Positions 9,393-18,143 of a stretch of DNA of 64,000 nucleotides are shown here, piece after piece (position 1 is the first letter of the stretch; the number at the start of each line of letters is the position of its first letter). This DNA is from Psychroserpens ponticola (lineage in GTDB: Bacteria > Bacteroidota > Bacteroidia > Flavobacteriales > Flavobacteriaceae). Made by a program: the position numbers and the translations under genes. The stretch spans positions 1,809,001-1,873,000 of the forward strand of contig NZ_CP116221.1 of the NCBI RefSeq assembly GCF_023556315.2, written 5' to 3'. The notes under the pieces were generated by a model, which saw only the letters and a program-made list of their open reading frames with translations, was not told where the DNA came from and did no database searches.

Positions 9393-9433
9393 GAGGATAT
9401 TAAGGATTTGAGGACATTATATTTAATATCCTC
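9393..9433. repeat. Inverted repeat between XRE operon promoter region and the primase-like gene
   Basis: GAGGATATT at the left is the exact reverse complement of AATATCCTC at the right, and AGGATTT/AAATCCT motifs extend the symmetry. It lies just upstream of the XRE gene and just after the DUF3987 gene end, so it could be a terminator stem for the latter or an operator for the former. No T-run follows on the relevant strand that would decide this. Confidence 0.45.
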
Positions 9434-9453
9434 TAAATCCTGAACTTCCCCAA

Positions 9454-11193
9454 TTATAATTTTGCAGGATTTGAATAGGTATTGTGAGCTTCTCTATGGA
9501 TTAAACCTGCTTCAACAAATTTGGTAATATAACCTTCTGCTGTTTTATTTGGAATGTTATGTTTAATGGCTAAACCTAAATAGTGTTGTCTGTCAAATTC
9601 TTTTGGTAAACTCTCTAAAAAGCGTTCTTTTCTATTTAAGCGTTTTACTGTTTTTTGCTCCATAGGTAAATCATTAAACACTTTACTACTGTGTTTAACC
9701 AAAATTGAAATTATGGTTAGTGCATTATCAAAGTCAACATCTTCACATTGTTTCACTGCATTGACATCGCCATCTTCCATAATGCGAAATACTGTGAATA
9801 ACATTGTTATTCTAAAGGCAATTAAGCCTAACCTCCTAATAGTAGCAATATATTCTTCGGGTTGCAGATTGATGTATTTGGTTTGTAAGGATTCAAAAAA
9901 CGTATGGAATTGTTCTTGTTGCGATACAGTCAATCTTATTTCTATTTCTGGATTGTTTTTAAGCGTTTTATACAGTCCTAAAAACTCACTACCTAATTGG
10001 TTGTAATAATCATCAAGTCCTAAACTATTATTGTTTTGGAATACATTTTTCCAAGTCGGCTTGATATTCATATAATAGAACATAAAGCGACTAAACAACC
10101 CATTTTCTGCATTAGGTATTAAGGTTGCTACTTGTTTTGGTGTACCAGATAATACGGTTGATAAACAGGGTTTTTCAATATCTACATATTCTCTATCTGT
10201 TCTACGATAATAACTGATGGTTTCGTGATGAAATGCTTTACGAAAGCCATCACTATAATTACCATAATCGCTTTTAAACGCTTGTGCAAGTGTATCTCCT
10301 TCGGTTTCAAAAATCAACCCTTTGCCTTCATTATCTGATATTAATTGATATACACCGGTTACACTATTATTGGCAGGAATGAACAACATTCGTTCTGGTG
10401 GTTTACTCGGTTTTTCCAAGTTTTCATCTTTGCCTTTATTCATATTGTAAGTCGCTGTTTCTGTATTAAATTGTTGCTTTAATACTTTAGCTTGTTCCCT
10501 TTTTAGTTTATGTACAGGATCTACCAAATTTTTAATTTGGTTGAGTCTGCCTTTACCTGCAGATGCAGGTGCAGTTACAAAAAGATATAAATTGCTATAT
10601 ACTTTTCGTTGGTCGTAAACGCCAAATAGTTTAGGAAAGCAAGCACTAAAAGCTGTTAAAGCACCTAACAATAGAATATCTTTTTCTTCTTGACTACTCG
10701 CAGGATTTACAACTTGTTGTAAAAACTGTGGAAGACTGTCATATATCTTTTCAGGAATAGTAGGCATTGTTTCTTGTTCCTTTTCCTCTTTTTGTTGAGG
10801 TAACTTCATTTCGATTTTTGATAGCCTTATACCTTCTTGATGTGCGTGATGATAAAAGGTTGCAATACTTATTCCGTGTCCTTTAGCGTTAAGGCATTTA
10901 TTGAATTGTTCGTCACATTCTTTAGAATCATATTCTGCATAATTTTTACTTATGCGGTGGAAATAATCTCTACCTGATTCTCCATATTCTTCAGCTAAAG
11001 CAAAGCCTAAATCTCGCCAAGTAGCGTAATTGCCTGTTATATCTGTACCAGACTGCTCAATTGCCGAGATATAGGATTCTATGTCGTTATCAGCAACAGC
11101 AACAACGTTAGTTGTTGCTTTGTTGCTGACTGTTGGTTTTGGTTGCGCTTTTGGAACGTCTAACCAATCTTTTGGGTTAAATGATTTTGTCAT
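9454..11193 (-). CDS. PriCT-2/DUF3987 primase-helicase-like protein of mobile elements
   Basis: 579 aa. The N-terminal part (about residues 38-115, DIESYISAIEQSG, WRDLGFALAEEYGE, GISIATFYHHAH) looks like a PriCT-2 primase C-terminal domain. The rest is the DUF3987 ATPase-like region, with a P-loop-like APASAGKGRLNQ near residue 210 and FETEGDTLAQAFK resembling a Walker B region. Such proteins accompany integrative elements and phages of Bacteroidota and probably act in element replication. It overlaps the upstream VirE-like gene by 4 bases. Confidence 0.8.
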   Translation of the reverse strand: MTKSFNPKDWLDVPKAQPKPTVSNKATTNVVAVADNDIESYISAIEQSGTDITGNYATWRDLGFALAEEYGESGRDYFHRISKNYAEYDSKECDEQFNKCLNAKGHGISIATFYHHAHQEGIRLSKIEMKLPQQKEEKEQETMPTIPEKIYDSLPQFLQQVVNPASSQEEKDILLLGALTAFSACFPKLFGVYDQRKVYSNLYLFVTAPASAGKGRLNQIKNLVDPVHKLKREQAKVLKQQFNTETATYNMNKGKDENLEKPSKPPERMLFIPANNSVTGVYQLISDNEGKGLIFETEGDTLAQAFKSDYGNYSDGFRKAFHHETISYYRRTDREYVDIEKPCLSTVLSGTPKQVATLIPNAENGLFSRFMFYYMNIKPTWKNVFQNNNSLGLDDYYNQLGSEFLGLYKTLKNNPEIEIRLTVSQQEQFHTFFESLQTKYINLQPEEYIATIRRLGLIAFRITMLFTVFRIMEDGDVNAVKQCEDVDFDNALTIISILVKHSSKVFNDLPMEQKTVKRLNRKERFLESLPKEFDRQHYLGLAIKHNIPNKTAEGYITKFVEAGLIHREAHNTYSNPAKL

Positions 11194-12098
11194 AATTTTT
11201 GATGTCTTTTATGTAAAAAAGCTGTTGGGTCGTATGGTAAGAAACACGCTCTGGAAACGTCTTTACCTGACTGGTCAACTTCTATATTATAGGTTTGCTT
11301 AATGTAATTGGCTACTGCTGTGAAATACTCACTATGAGATACTTCTAAAATGTCAATTCTGATTATCCATTTAAGACCATCTCCAGATGGTGAGGTGAAT
11401 AGCATTTCGGTTTCAAAGTATTCATCGTTCAACAATTGTGTTTTTAACTCTTGCAGATTATCTAAATGGTCAAAATCAATAGTTAATAGATTAGAATGCT
11501 GTAACAAATTACTATCGTTACGTTTTTCAAATACTCCTGAAAAGGTGACGTAATCAAAGCGATTAGCTTTGAATTTACGAGCTTCTTTTACATCTGTTAT
11601 TGCTCTTAAATCTTCTGTACTCTTTTTGTATTTATCACTTGTGATTAATTCAAATACTTGATGTAACCGCAAGGTTTCCGTAGGAAACACATTGCGAACA
11701 GGTGCTTTGAAAAAGCTACAATGCGCATACCAGGTATCGTCTGGGTCATTCAACCATTCCAATTCGTCTTTTTCCTTGACTTCTAAATTTAGATGTAGTT
11801 CTTGGTTTATATTCTGTAATACATCCGCTTCATCAGTCATTTTAAAATGGTATTGTGCAAAATCGAATACATCGCCTATAAAGGTTTCTAATTCTGTGTC
11901 TTTATGCGTCGCAATAACACCATCGATATGAATCCGTAAAGTTTCTTTACCACCATTAAAAGGGTTTCGGGTTATCCCGCAGTCCCTTCCTTTTAAAGAA
12001 AGGACTGTAGTTTCAGGATAATACTGTCTCAACACATAGGCGTAAATCTTTAAACCATAATGTGTTTTGTCTAATATTGCTTCTCTACTTATTTCCAT
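11190..12098 (-). CDS. VirE-like / BT4734-family protein
   Basis: About 302 aa starting at MEISREAIL; the longer frame adds Thr-rich residues and overlaps more of the previous gene. The central part (FSGVFEKRND, LTIDFDHLDNL, SPSGDGLKWIIRI) matches the primase-like VirE_N/BT4734 family that precedes PriCT/DUF3987 proteins in Bacteroidota mobile elements; the Asp-x-Asp in IDFDH is consistent with a metal-binding primase-polymerase fold. It forms a replication module with the downstream gene, which it overlaps by 4 bases. Confidence 0.75.
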   Translation of the reverse strand: MEISREAILDKTHYGLKIYAYVLRQYYPETTVLSLKGRDCGITRNPFNGGKETLRIHIDGVIATHKDTELETFIGDVFDFAQYHFKMTDEADVLQNINQELHLNLEVKEKDELEWLNDPDDTWYAHCSFFKAPVRNVFPTETLRLHQVFELITSDKYKKSTEDLRAITDVKEARKFKANRFDYVTFSGVFEKRNDSNLLQHSNLLTIDFDHLDNLQELKTQLLNDEYFETEMLFTSPSGDGLKWIIRIDILEVSHSEYFTAVANYIKQTYNIEVDQSGKDVSRACFLPYDPTAFLHKRHQKL

Positions 12099-12381
12099 TA
12101 CACTTGAAATTATGGTTGTAGTAGTTGTCTTGAAGCAATTGCTCAACATCAGAAACTTTATAATAAAACTTGCCTTGAACTTTACTATATGGCAGTGTAC
12201 CGTTTGTTCTAAATGTTTGCAGTGTTCGCTTACTAATATGTAAGGTCTGTAAGACGTCTTGATTGTCTATCCACGTATCTTTTAATACTTCGGCTCTCGA
12301 TATTTGTAGCAATTCGATACGTGCCTTTATGTCCTTTATTTCTTGTGAGAGCGCCAAGATTAAATCGATTATTTCAGTCAT
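12085..12381 (-). CDS. MerR/excisionase-like helix-turn-helix protein
   Basis: 98 aa. The N-terminal coiled coil (LILALSQEIKDIKARIELLQ) is followed by a winged HTH: WIDNQDVLQTLHISKRTLQTFRTNG and then LPYSKVQGKFYYKVSDVEQLL. This is the usual helix_turn_helix_17/excisionase pattern in Bacteroidota elements. It overlaps its upstream paralogue by 4 bases and its downstream neighbour by about 14, so the three are translationally coupled. Likely controls excision or element gene expression. Confidence 0.8.
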   Translation of the reverse strand: MTEIIDLILALSQEIKDIKARIELLQISRAEVLKDTWIDNQDVLQTLHISKRTLQTFRTNGTLPYSKVQGKFYYKVSDVEQLLQDNYYNHNFKCNGNK

Positions 12382-12680
12382 AATTTTACCGCTCCTTTCT
12401 TAATTAAGAAGTCGGCAGCTTGCTGCTCGATTTCGTCTTGTGAGTCCATACGGTTACGCAGTAACCAATGGTCTAACTCTTCACGTTGGAAATAAATCTT
12501 TTTGCCATTCGGTTTATAGTGTGGAATGGCTCCCGTACTCGTCAATTTGTACAAGTGTGATTGGGAAAGTTCTAAATACTTGCAAGTTTCATTGAAATTC
12601 AATACTTGCTTTTGCATCGTTTGTTGCTCTATTAAGAGTTTTTCGATACGGTCTAATTTTTCGATGATATTTGTGTCCAT
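12378..12680 (-). CDS. Excisionase-family helix-turn-helix protein
   Basis: 100 aa. A short coiled coil at the start (IEKLDRIEKLLIEQQ) precedes FNETCKYLELSQSHLYKLTSTG and IPHYKPNGKKIYFQREELDHWL, the standard HTH_17 DNA-binding domain. First gene of the four-gene replication/regulation block of the element. An 18-bp near palindrome sits 27 bp upstream of its start and may be its operator. Confidence 0.85.
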   Translation of the reverse strand: MDTNIIEKLDRIEKLLIEQQTMQKQVLNFNETCKYLELSQSHLYKLTSTGAIPHYKPNGKKIYFQREELDHWLLRNRMDSQDEIEQQAADFLIKKGAVKL

Positions 12681-12706
12681 CGTTTATTTTGTTTTAAATA
12701 AATGAG

Positions 12707-12724
12707 GACATCTGGCCAAATGTC
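12707..12724. promoter_or_regulatory. 18-bp near-perfect palindrome upstream of the HTH block
   Basis: GACATCTGGCCAAATGTC is symmetric at 16 of 18 positions, centred on TGGCCA. It lies 27 bp before the start of the first HTH gene. The position suits an operator for one of the element's HTH proteins; this is inferred from symmetry alone. Confidence 0.4.
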
Positions 12725-12836
12725 ATTCTTGGTTTTCAAGAACAGGACAAAGGTTCAAAATTGGTAAGTCTATTTTAGTAAGGGTGTAAAACAAGGGTAA
12801 GACAACAGTAAGATTTCTTACTATTCTTACTGTTTT

Positions 12837-13787
12837 TTATTGCAGTTGTTGGATGATTTTGTCTATTTCTTCCTTTTCTTTTGGATTGTGGACTTTGTTT
12901 TTGTGAAGATTATTAGCTTTTAAATCTGCTCCTGTTTTGGTAATGAATTTTCCAGAGCGTTCAATTGCGGTAGGATTGAAACTATTAAAGAAAGGTTTGA
13001 GTTTTGAAACTACATAACTAAATTGGGTGGTTTCGCATTCCAAATAAATTTGAGAATCTATTTGTGTAAAATCTTTTGCAATTAAAAGTTTATGTAATTC
13101 TTCAACGGAAGTTCCATTTTGTAGTAAATCAATTTTAAAATGTAGGTCTTTTAATACTGTTAATAGTTTTGCGGTATCTCTACTTTTAAAACCAAATGAA
13201 GTTTTTGGTTTGCTTTTAGGCTTTGATGTTTTTTTAATGACTACTTTTTTAGAGGTCTCAATCTTCTTTATTAAGTCTGCATTGAATTTAGTGTCATTGA
13301 AATATTTTTCAGCTATTTCGGGAATCGTAAATAATGGTGTTTCTGAAAACTGTCCGTACTGCTCTTGTAATTCAGCATATAGTCGTATCACTGATACTTT
13401 TAGATAATTAATTATATAGTCAACATCTTCGCTTAAATTTACCGTTATCTCCCTTTTACTAATGTAGCTGGCTATGTCATTTAAGTACTTATCAAATTTA
13501 TTATGCAGAATCGTATAGCTGTAATTATTTTCTGATGTTGTGGCATTCTCTGGAAAGTCTGCAATAAATGAAACAATAATCTTTTCAGTTTCATTAAAAA
13601 TGCTTTTTTGGTAATACTCTTTTTTGCTATTTAAAGGTCTTTTAAAATGTATTTTAAAAACCGCATTAGTTGCTAATGGATATAATTTTATTTCAGATAA
13701 CAATAATTGAAATTCTCTTTCTGATCTATTGTCGCGATGTAATCCTTTAGTTATAGAAACTAAACTTGAAAATATGTTATTTTTCAT
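12837..13787 (-). CDS. Hypothetical protein of the integrative element
   Basis: 316 aa; I do not recognise a family. It has a helical N-terminal half, a Lys/Pro-rich linker around residues 185-200 (KTSKPKSKPKTSFGFK) and a C-terminal domain with FKSRDTAKLLTVL and FNPTAIERSGKF. Its start overlaps the integrase stop by one base, so the two are co-transcribed. Proteins of this size beside integrases are common in Bacteroidota elements, but no role can be assigned from motifs. Confidence 0.7.
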   Translation of the reverse strand: MKNNIFSSLVSITKGLHRDNRSEREFQLLLSEIKLYPLATNAVFKIHFKRPLNSKKEYYQKSIFNETEKIIVSFIADFPENATTSENNYSYTILHNKFDKYLNDIASYISKREITVNLSEDVDYIINYLKVSVIRLYAELQEQYGQFSETPLFTIPEIAEKYFNDTKFNADLIKKIETSKKVVIKKTSKPKSKPKTSFGFKSRDTAKLLTVLKDLHFKIDLLQNGTSVEELHKLLIAKDFTQIDSQIYLECETTQFSYVVSKLKPFFNSFNPTAIERSGKFITKTGADLKANNLHKNKVHNPKEKEEIDKIIQQLQ

Positions 13788-14881
13788 TATAAATCCAATT
13801 GAATACGGTTAGCAGCATCTTTCTTTTTATCGTCGATTACTTTGGCATAAATCTGCGTTGTTCTTAATTCTTTATGACCTAATAATTTTGATACTGTATA
13901 AATATCTGTACCTAAAGTTAATTGTAAAGTTGCATAGGTATGACGTGCACAGTGAAAAGTAATATTTTTTGTAATACCCGCTTTCATTATCCATTGTTGT
14001 AATTTCAAATTAGACCAGGCACTATAATGCAAATCTTTGAAAATTTTATCAGTCTGCTTTCCTTCTTCTCCTAATAGTTCTCTTGCTTGTTCAGAAATAG
14101 GTAAAGTTTCAGCTCCTTTGGTTTTCTTTTGTCTAAAGCGGATGTAGTATCCCATTTCTTTAGAATGCTGTACTTCTGACCACACTAACTTTTCAATGTC
14201 TGACCATCTTAATCCGGTAATTGCTGAAAATATAAAAGCTTTTTTTAATAAAGGAAGTTCACATTCAGTGTTTGCTGCTCTTTGTAATTCATCAAGCGTT
14301 AAAAATTCTCGTTGAGGTTCACCTTGTTTGAAATACTCAACACCGTTGGCAGGATTTACTTTTAGAATACCATCTTTAACAGCTTGTTTTAGTGCTGCTG
14401 AAAACTTACCATAGTATGAATATTTAGAGTTTTGAGATAATTTTTTTCCAGCTCTTCCCATAGCATCCTTATCTAAATACTCTTTAAACCGCTCTACAAA
14501 CGATTTGTCTATATCTTGAAAACTAACATCGGTTGGACAAAAGATTTTTAAATGCTTTAGCATACTATTCCAATTCCCATAATTACCTGCACTTGTGTTT
14601 TTCTTTTCTGCTAATGTGGTTATGTATGTAATAAAACTACCCTTTAATTTCTCAATATCCTTAAATCCGTAAATACCATTTTGTATTTCAATTTGACGTT
14701 GAGCACAAATCGTTTCAGCAAGTTGCTTTGTTTTCTTATTAACGTCTCTTTCAATTTTTGTTTTAGGATTAGCAGTAAGATATAACCTTAAATATTCAGT
14801 TTTTCTTTTACCCTTATGATAGTAGTCTAAATACAAACTAATATTATCATTTTTTTTGCGCTGTCTTAATGTTACTTTCAT
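13787..14881 (-). CDS. Tyrosine integrase of the mnmE-targeted element
   Basis: 364 aa with an N-terminal arm-binding region (TLRQRKKNDNISLYLDYYHKGKR), a SAM-like core-binding domain and the catalytic domain. Catalytic residues seen are Arg in ITGLRWSDIEKL, His-x-x-Arg in HCARHTYAT, His in LLGHKELRTT and the Tyr nucleophile in QIYAKV. It is the typical phage-integrase SAM-like type of Bacteroidota elements. It lies about 590 bp from the mnmE 3' end, where the element is inserted, and is therefore the likely enzyme that chose that site. Confidence 0.9.
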   Translation of the reverse strand: MKVTLRQRKKNDNISLYLDYYHKGKRKTEYLRLYLTANPKTKIERDVNKKTKQLAETICAQRQIEIQNGIYGFKDIEKLKGSFITYITTLAEKKNTSAGNYGNWNSMLKHLKIFCPTDVSFQDIDKSFVERFKEYLDKDAMGRAGKKLSQNSKYSYYGKFSAALKQAVKDGILKVNPANGVEYFKQGEPQREFLTLDELQRAANTECELPLLKKAFIFSAITGLRWSDIEKLVWSEVQHSKEMGYYIRFRQKKTKGAETLPISEQARELLGEEGKQTDKIFKDLHYSAWSNLKLQQWIMKAGITKNITFHCARHTYATLQLTLGTDIYTVSKLLGHKELRTTQIYAKVIDDKKKDAANRIQLDL

Positions 14882-14887
14882 AATAAA

Positions 14888-15253
14888 TCAATTAAAGAGG
14901 TTTTCAATTTGCCAACGAGCTACTATATGTTTTCTACCAAAAGGAACTGCTTTTAAACGTCCTTGTTGTATCATTCTTTGGATGGTCCATCTACTTACAC
15001 CAATGAGTTGAGAAGCCTCTGTTACGCTTAAAAAATCTTTGTTGTTTACTGCATTTGGGTTGTAGTGATTAACTATTTCTTTTTGCTGTTGAATAGTTTC
15101 TTGAAGTGTGGCTTGTACTTTCTCATTACGTTTACGTGCCTTATATGCTCTTTTAGCACAAATATCACTACAGTATTTAGTAACTGTTGTACGTGCTGTA
15201 AAGGCATTACCACAATGCTTACAAGTTTTTGGGATGTATAAATTACTGCTCAT
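14888..15253 (-). CDS. Zinc-ribbon plus excisionase-type HTH protein
   Basis: About 121 aa from the Met of MSSNLYIPKT. A four-Cys motif (CKHCGNAFTA...YCSDICAKRAYKARKR) is followed by a linker and an HTH_17 domain (LSVTEASQLIGVSRWTIQRM, then LKAVPFGRKHIVARWQI). The zinc motif upstream of an excisionase-like domain is found in regulators next to integrases. It is 6 bp upstream of the integrase gene and probably regulates integration or excision. The upstream frame continues 30 more residues with no good start signal. Confidence 0.75.
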   Translation of the reverse strand: MSSNLYIPKTCKHCGNAFTARTTVTKYCSDICAKRAYKARKRNEKVQATLQETIQQQKEIVNHYNPNAVNNKDFLSVTEASQLIGVSRWTIQRMIQQGRLKAVPFGRKHIVARWQIENLFN

Positions 15254-15470
15254 AAATGGTGCTTTATGTAGCGTTATGGTGCAACGTGGGGCAATATGGT
15301 GCATCATTTCGCCAATCTCTCTGCCAACAGATTTGGGCAACAAATCCGTATTTAAGGCAACAGATATACAACAAATTTAATCAAAAAAGAGCAAATAAAC
15401 AACAAATAAAAGAAGATAAAATACTATAAAGTCAACAATAACAAGGGATTAGCAAATAAAAGAAAGCAAG
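15254..15470. other. Non-coding end of the mobile element next to mnmE
   Basis: About 215 bases without a gene. The part at 15360-15470 is A-rich with several repeated AGCAAATAAA/ACAACAAATAAA words, e.g. gagcaaataaacaacaaataaaag and again agcaaataaaag. Short direct repeats here are where arm-type integrase sites would be expected, but no binding site can be proven. Confidence 0.4.
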
Positions 15471-15488
15471 TTACTTCCCGATACAAAA
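15471..15488. other. Attachment site: last 18 bases of mnmE
   Basis: On the mnmE coding strand it reads TTTTGTATCGGGAAGTAA, encoding the C-terminal (F)CIGK and stop. SGI1-type elements recombine at an 18-bp core of almost the same sequence at the end of trmE/thdF (mnmE). Accessory DNA begins exactly after the stop codon here, with a tyrosine integrase about 590 bp away. The matching second repeat is not in the window. Confidence 0.65.
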
Positions 15489-16862
15489 ATTAGCAAATAT
15501 ATTACCCAGCAAATCATCATTAGTAATCTCACCTGTAATTTCACCAAAGTGATACAAGGCCTGACGAATATCAATAGCCAATAAATCGCCCGAAATCCCT
15601 GTTTCTAGTCCACCTTTAACATTCTGAATCTCTTCAAAGGCTTTCAACAATGCATCATAATGACGTGAGTTCGTCACAATAGTTTCATTATTTCTAAGAG
15701 CTCCTGTATTAATTAAATCTAGAAGCGAATTTGTCAACTGCTCAACACCAAAGCCTGTCTTAGCAGATAATAGCTTGATGTCTGGAATGTCTATTTGTAG
15801 TTTAGAAATTAAAATATCATCAACCTTATCAATCTTATTCGCTATAACTAGAAGTGGTTTTTGCGGATATTTATTCTTGATTTTCTCTAATTCAACCTTT
15901 AAAACCGAGCTTTTTACTTTAAAATCATGTGCATCAAACAAATAGATAACAACTTGCGCTTGATCTATTTTTTCAAAAGTTTTTTTAATTCCAATCGTTT
16001 CAACAACATCTTCAGTATCTCTAATTCCTGCAGTATCAATAAAACGGAAACCAATACCTCCTATCGATATTTCATCTTCAATTGTATCTCTTGTAGTTCC
16101 AGCAATCTCCGAAACTATAGCGCGTTCTTCATTTAATAAGGCGTTCAATAAAGTCGATTTGCCAACATTAGGTTCGCCTACAATAGCGACAGGAATACCA
16201 TTTTTAATAACATTTCCAACTGCAAACGAATCTATCAATCGTTTTAATACAAATGTGATTCTATCAACCAAATCTTTAAATTGAGAACGATCTGCAAACT
16301 CTACATCTTCTTCTGCAAAATCTAATTCAAGTTCTATTAACGATGCAAAGTTGAGAAGCTCCTCTCTTAACTTTGCAATTTCCGAAGAAAAACCGCCTCG
16401 CATTTGCTGCATCGCAATTTGATGCGACGCTTCATTATCACTAGCTATTAAATCTGCTACAGCTTCAGCTTGCGATAAATCTAACTTACCATTTAAAAAG
16501 GCTCGCAATGTAAACTCTCCTGCATTTGCCATTCGACATCCTTTGCGAAGAAATAATTGTATAATTTCTTGCTGAATGTAATTTGAACCATGGCAAGAAA
16601 TCTCTATAACATCTTCACCTGTATAAGAATTTGGATTTTTAAATACCGACACTAAAACTTCATCAATAACTCTTCCCTTCTCTATAATATGACCTAAATG
16701 AATGGTATGTGTTTGCTGATTGATGAGTGATTTATTGCTTACAACCGATTTAAAATGAGCATCAACAATAGAAATAGCCTCATTTCCTGAAAGGCGTATC
16801 ACAGCAATAGCACCACTTCCAGCCGCAGAAGCCAAAGCAATAATTGTATCTTGATAAGTCAT
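15471..16862 (-). CDS. mnmE: tRNA modification GTPase MnmE
   Basis: About 463 aa from the Met of MTYQDTIIALA, the conserved start; the frame extends six residues to a GTG. MnmE, with MnmG, adds the carboxymethylaminomethyl group to wobble uridine 34 of certain tRNAs. Visible features are the N-terminal tetrahydrofolate-binding domain, the inserted G domain with P-loop GEPNVGKSTLLN and DTAGIRDT, NKID, and the C-terminal FCIGK with the conserved Cys. The reading frame is intact even though a mobile element is inserted at its end, because the attachment core restores the last codons. Confidence 0.97.
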   Translation of the reverse strand: MTYQDTIIALASAAGSGAIAVIRLSGNEAISIVDAHFKSVVSNKSLINQQTHTIHLGHIIEKGRVIDEVLVSVFKNPNSYTGEDVIEISCHGSNYIQQEIIQLFLRKGCRMANAGEFTLRAFLNGKLDLSQAEAVADLIASDNEASHQIAMQQMRGGFSSEIAKLREELLNFASLIELELDFAEEDVEFADRSQFKDLVDRITFVLKRLIDSFAVGNVIKNGIPVAIVGEPNVGKSTLLNALLNEERAIVSEIAGTTRDTIEDEISIGGIGFRFIDTAGIRDTEDVVETIGIKKTFEKIDQAQVVIYLFDAHDFKVKSSVLKVELEKIKNKYPQKPLLVIANKIDKVDDILISKLQIDIPDIKLLSAKTGFGVEQLTNSLLDLINTGALRNNETIVTNSRHYDALLKAFEEIQNVKGGLETGISGDLLAIDIRQALYHFGEITGEITNDDLLGNIFANFCIGK

Positions 16863-16953
16863 TTTGTATGTGTTTTTCACAAAAGTATTGGAATTTTAAC
16901 GTTATAACGCATTTTATAAAAGTTCTTTAAGTTTTTATTATCAATTGACTTCT

Positions 16954-16961
16954 TATATTTG
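16954..16961 (+). promoter_or_regulatory. Probable Bacteroidota promoter -7 box (TAnnTTTG)
   Basis: TATATTTG occurs 23 bases before the start of the first TlpA-like gene, in the intergenic space between divergent mnmE and tlpA. This matches the Bacteroidota -7 consensus TAnnTTTG; a clear -33 TTTG is not obvious. Confidence 0.4.
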
Positions 16962-16983
16962 TAGTAGCAAAAAAATTAAAATT

Positions 16984-18138
16984 ATGAAGCATATTATTTC
17001 TATTCTAGTCCTTTGTTTACTTGTATCATCTTGTAAAACGGAAGAAAAACAAACCCTGAAAAGAAATGGGTATTATATTTCCGGAACTGCTCCTGGTGTT
17101 TATAATGGAGTGAGAGCTTATTTAGAAACTAATGGAGATCGAGGAAAAAAAATTGCAATGGATACTGCAATCGTAATGAATGAAAAATTCGTGTTTGAAG
17201 GCAGAGTGGATTATCCTCAAATGGTAAATTTAAAAATAAACAGTGTTAAAGGTACTGCTCCTTTAATAGTTGACAACGTAGAAATGACAATTTCTGTTGA
17301 TATTGAAAATTTGAATGAATCGAAAATATTAGGCTCTGAAGCCAATTCGGCTTTGCAATTGTATAATGAGAAAACGAGCGAATTAACCTCAAAACGGTTT
17401 AGTGCTAGTAGAAAATTACGGTCTAAAGAAAGTGATATAAATGTAGATGAACTTCAAAAGACAATGAAAGATATCTCTTCAAAAATGAAAGACTTTCCTT
17501 TTGAGTTTGTCAGTGAAAATAAAGACAATGCTTTTTCTATATTACTGCTTCAAAAATTGGCAGAATCTAAAACTGCCGATTTAACAAGAATAGAATCTAG
17601 TATAAATAATTTAAGTGAAAAGCAGAAAAATTCTATTAATGCGAGCATGCTTAAAACTCAAATTCAGATCAAAAAGTCAGAAGCAGCTGCTCTAGGTGCT
17701 TCTGCCATAGGACAAACCGCACCTTCATTTTCTGCTCCTAATCCAGAAGGAAAAACGCTAGCTTTAAATGATGTTAAAGGAAAATTAACGCTTATCGACT
17801 TTTGGGCGTCTTGGTGTAAACCTTGTCGAAGAGAAAATCCGAATGTTGTAAAAGTATATCAGAAATATCACAGTAAAGGTCTTGAAATTATTAGTGTATC
17901 TCTTGATGGCAGCAGAAATCAAAAAGATCCTAAAGCGTCATGGATAAAAGCGATTAAAGACGACAATCTGACTTGGAGTCATGTGTCTAACTTAAAATAT
18001 TTTAACGATCCCATTGCTAAATCTTATAATATACGTTCTATACCTGCTACATTTTTATTAGATCAAGATGGAAAGATTATTGCAAAAAACCTTAGAGGTA
18101 ATGCTCTTGAGAAAAAAGTTGCTGAATACCTAAACTAA
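16984..18138 (+). CDS. TlpA-like thioredoxin lipoprotein with DUF4369-like N-terminal domain
   Basis: About 384 aa, starting at MKHIISILV. The signal peptide has a lipobox ending LVSSCKTEE, so this is an outer- or inner-membrane lipoprotein facing the periplasm. The N-terminal half (YYISGTAPGVYNGVRAYLE, VFEGRVDYPQMVNLKI) is the beta-rich DUF4369 type, and the C-terminal AhpC/TSA-TlpA domain carries FWASWCKPCRREN, an intact CxxC thiol-disulfide site, and a cis-Pro region (RSIPATFLLD). It is followed after 5 bases by a paralogue whose active site is lost. Likely a periplasmic disulfide reductase. Confidence 0.9.
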   Translation: MKHIISILVLCLLVSSCKTEEKQTLKRNGYYISGTAPGVYNGVRAYLETNGDRGKKIAMDTAIVMNEKFVFEGRVDYPQMVNLKINSVKGTAPLIVDNVEMTISVDIENLNESKILGSEANSALQLYNEKTSELTSKRFSASRKLRSKESDINVDELQKTMKDISSKMKDFPFEFVSENKDNAFSILLLQKLAESKTADLTRIESSINNLSEKQKNSINASMLKTQIQIKKSEAAALGASAIGQTAPSFSAPNPEGKTLALNDVKGKLTLIDFWASWCKPCRRENPNVVKVYQKYHSKGLEIISVSLDGSRNQKDPKASWIKAIKDDNLTWSHVSNLKYFNDPIAKSYNIRSIPATFLLDQDGKIIAKNLRGNALEKKVAEYLN

Positions 18139-18143
18139 AAGCA

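Larger units (their letters stand above)
1..15488. mobile_element. Right part of an integrated mobile element (island/ICE-like) ending at the mnmE 3' end
   Basis: A block of accessory genes, all on the minus strand, lies between the window edge and the last codons of mnmE. From the mnmE side inward it holds a zinc-finger/HTH protein, a tyrosine integrase, an unknown protein, two excisionase-like HTH proteins, a VirE-like protein, a PriCT/DUF3987 primase-helicase-like protein, an XRE regulator with an Argonaute operon, and a metal efflux pump. Integrase next to the attachment site and replication-type genes behind it is the usual layout of Bacteroidota integrative elements. No second copy of the attachment sequence is seen in the window, so the left end is probably beyond base 1. 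Whether the efflux genes belong to the same element is inferred. Confidence 0.65.
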
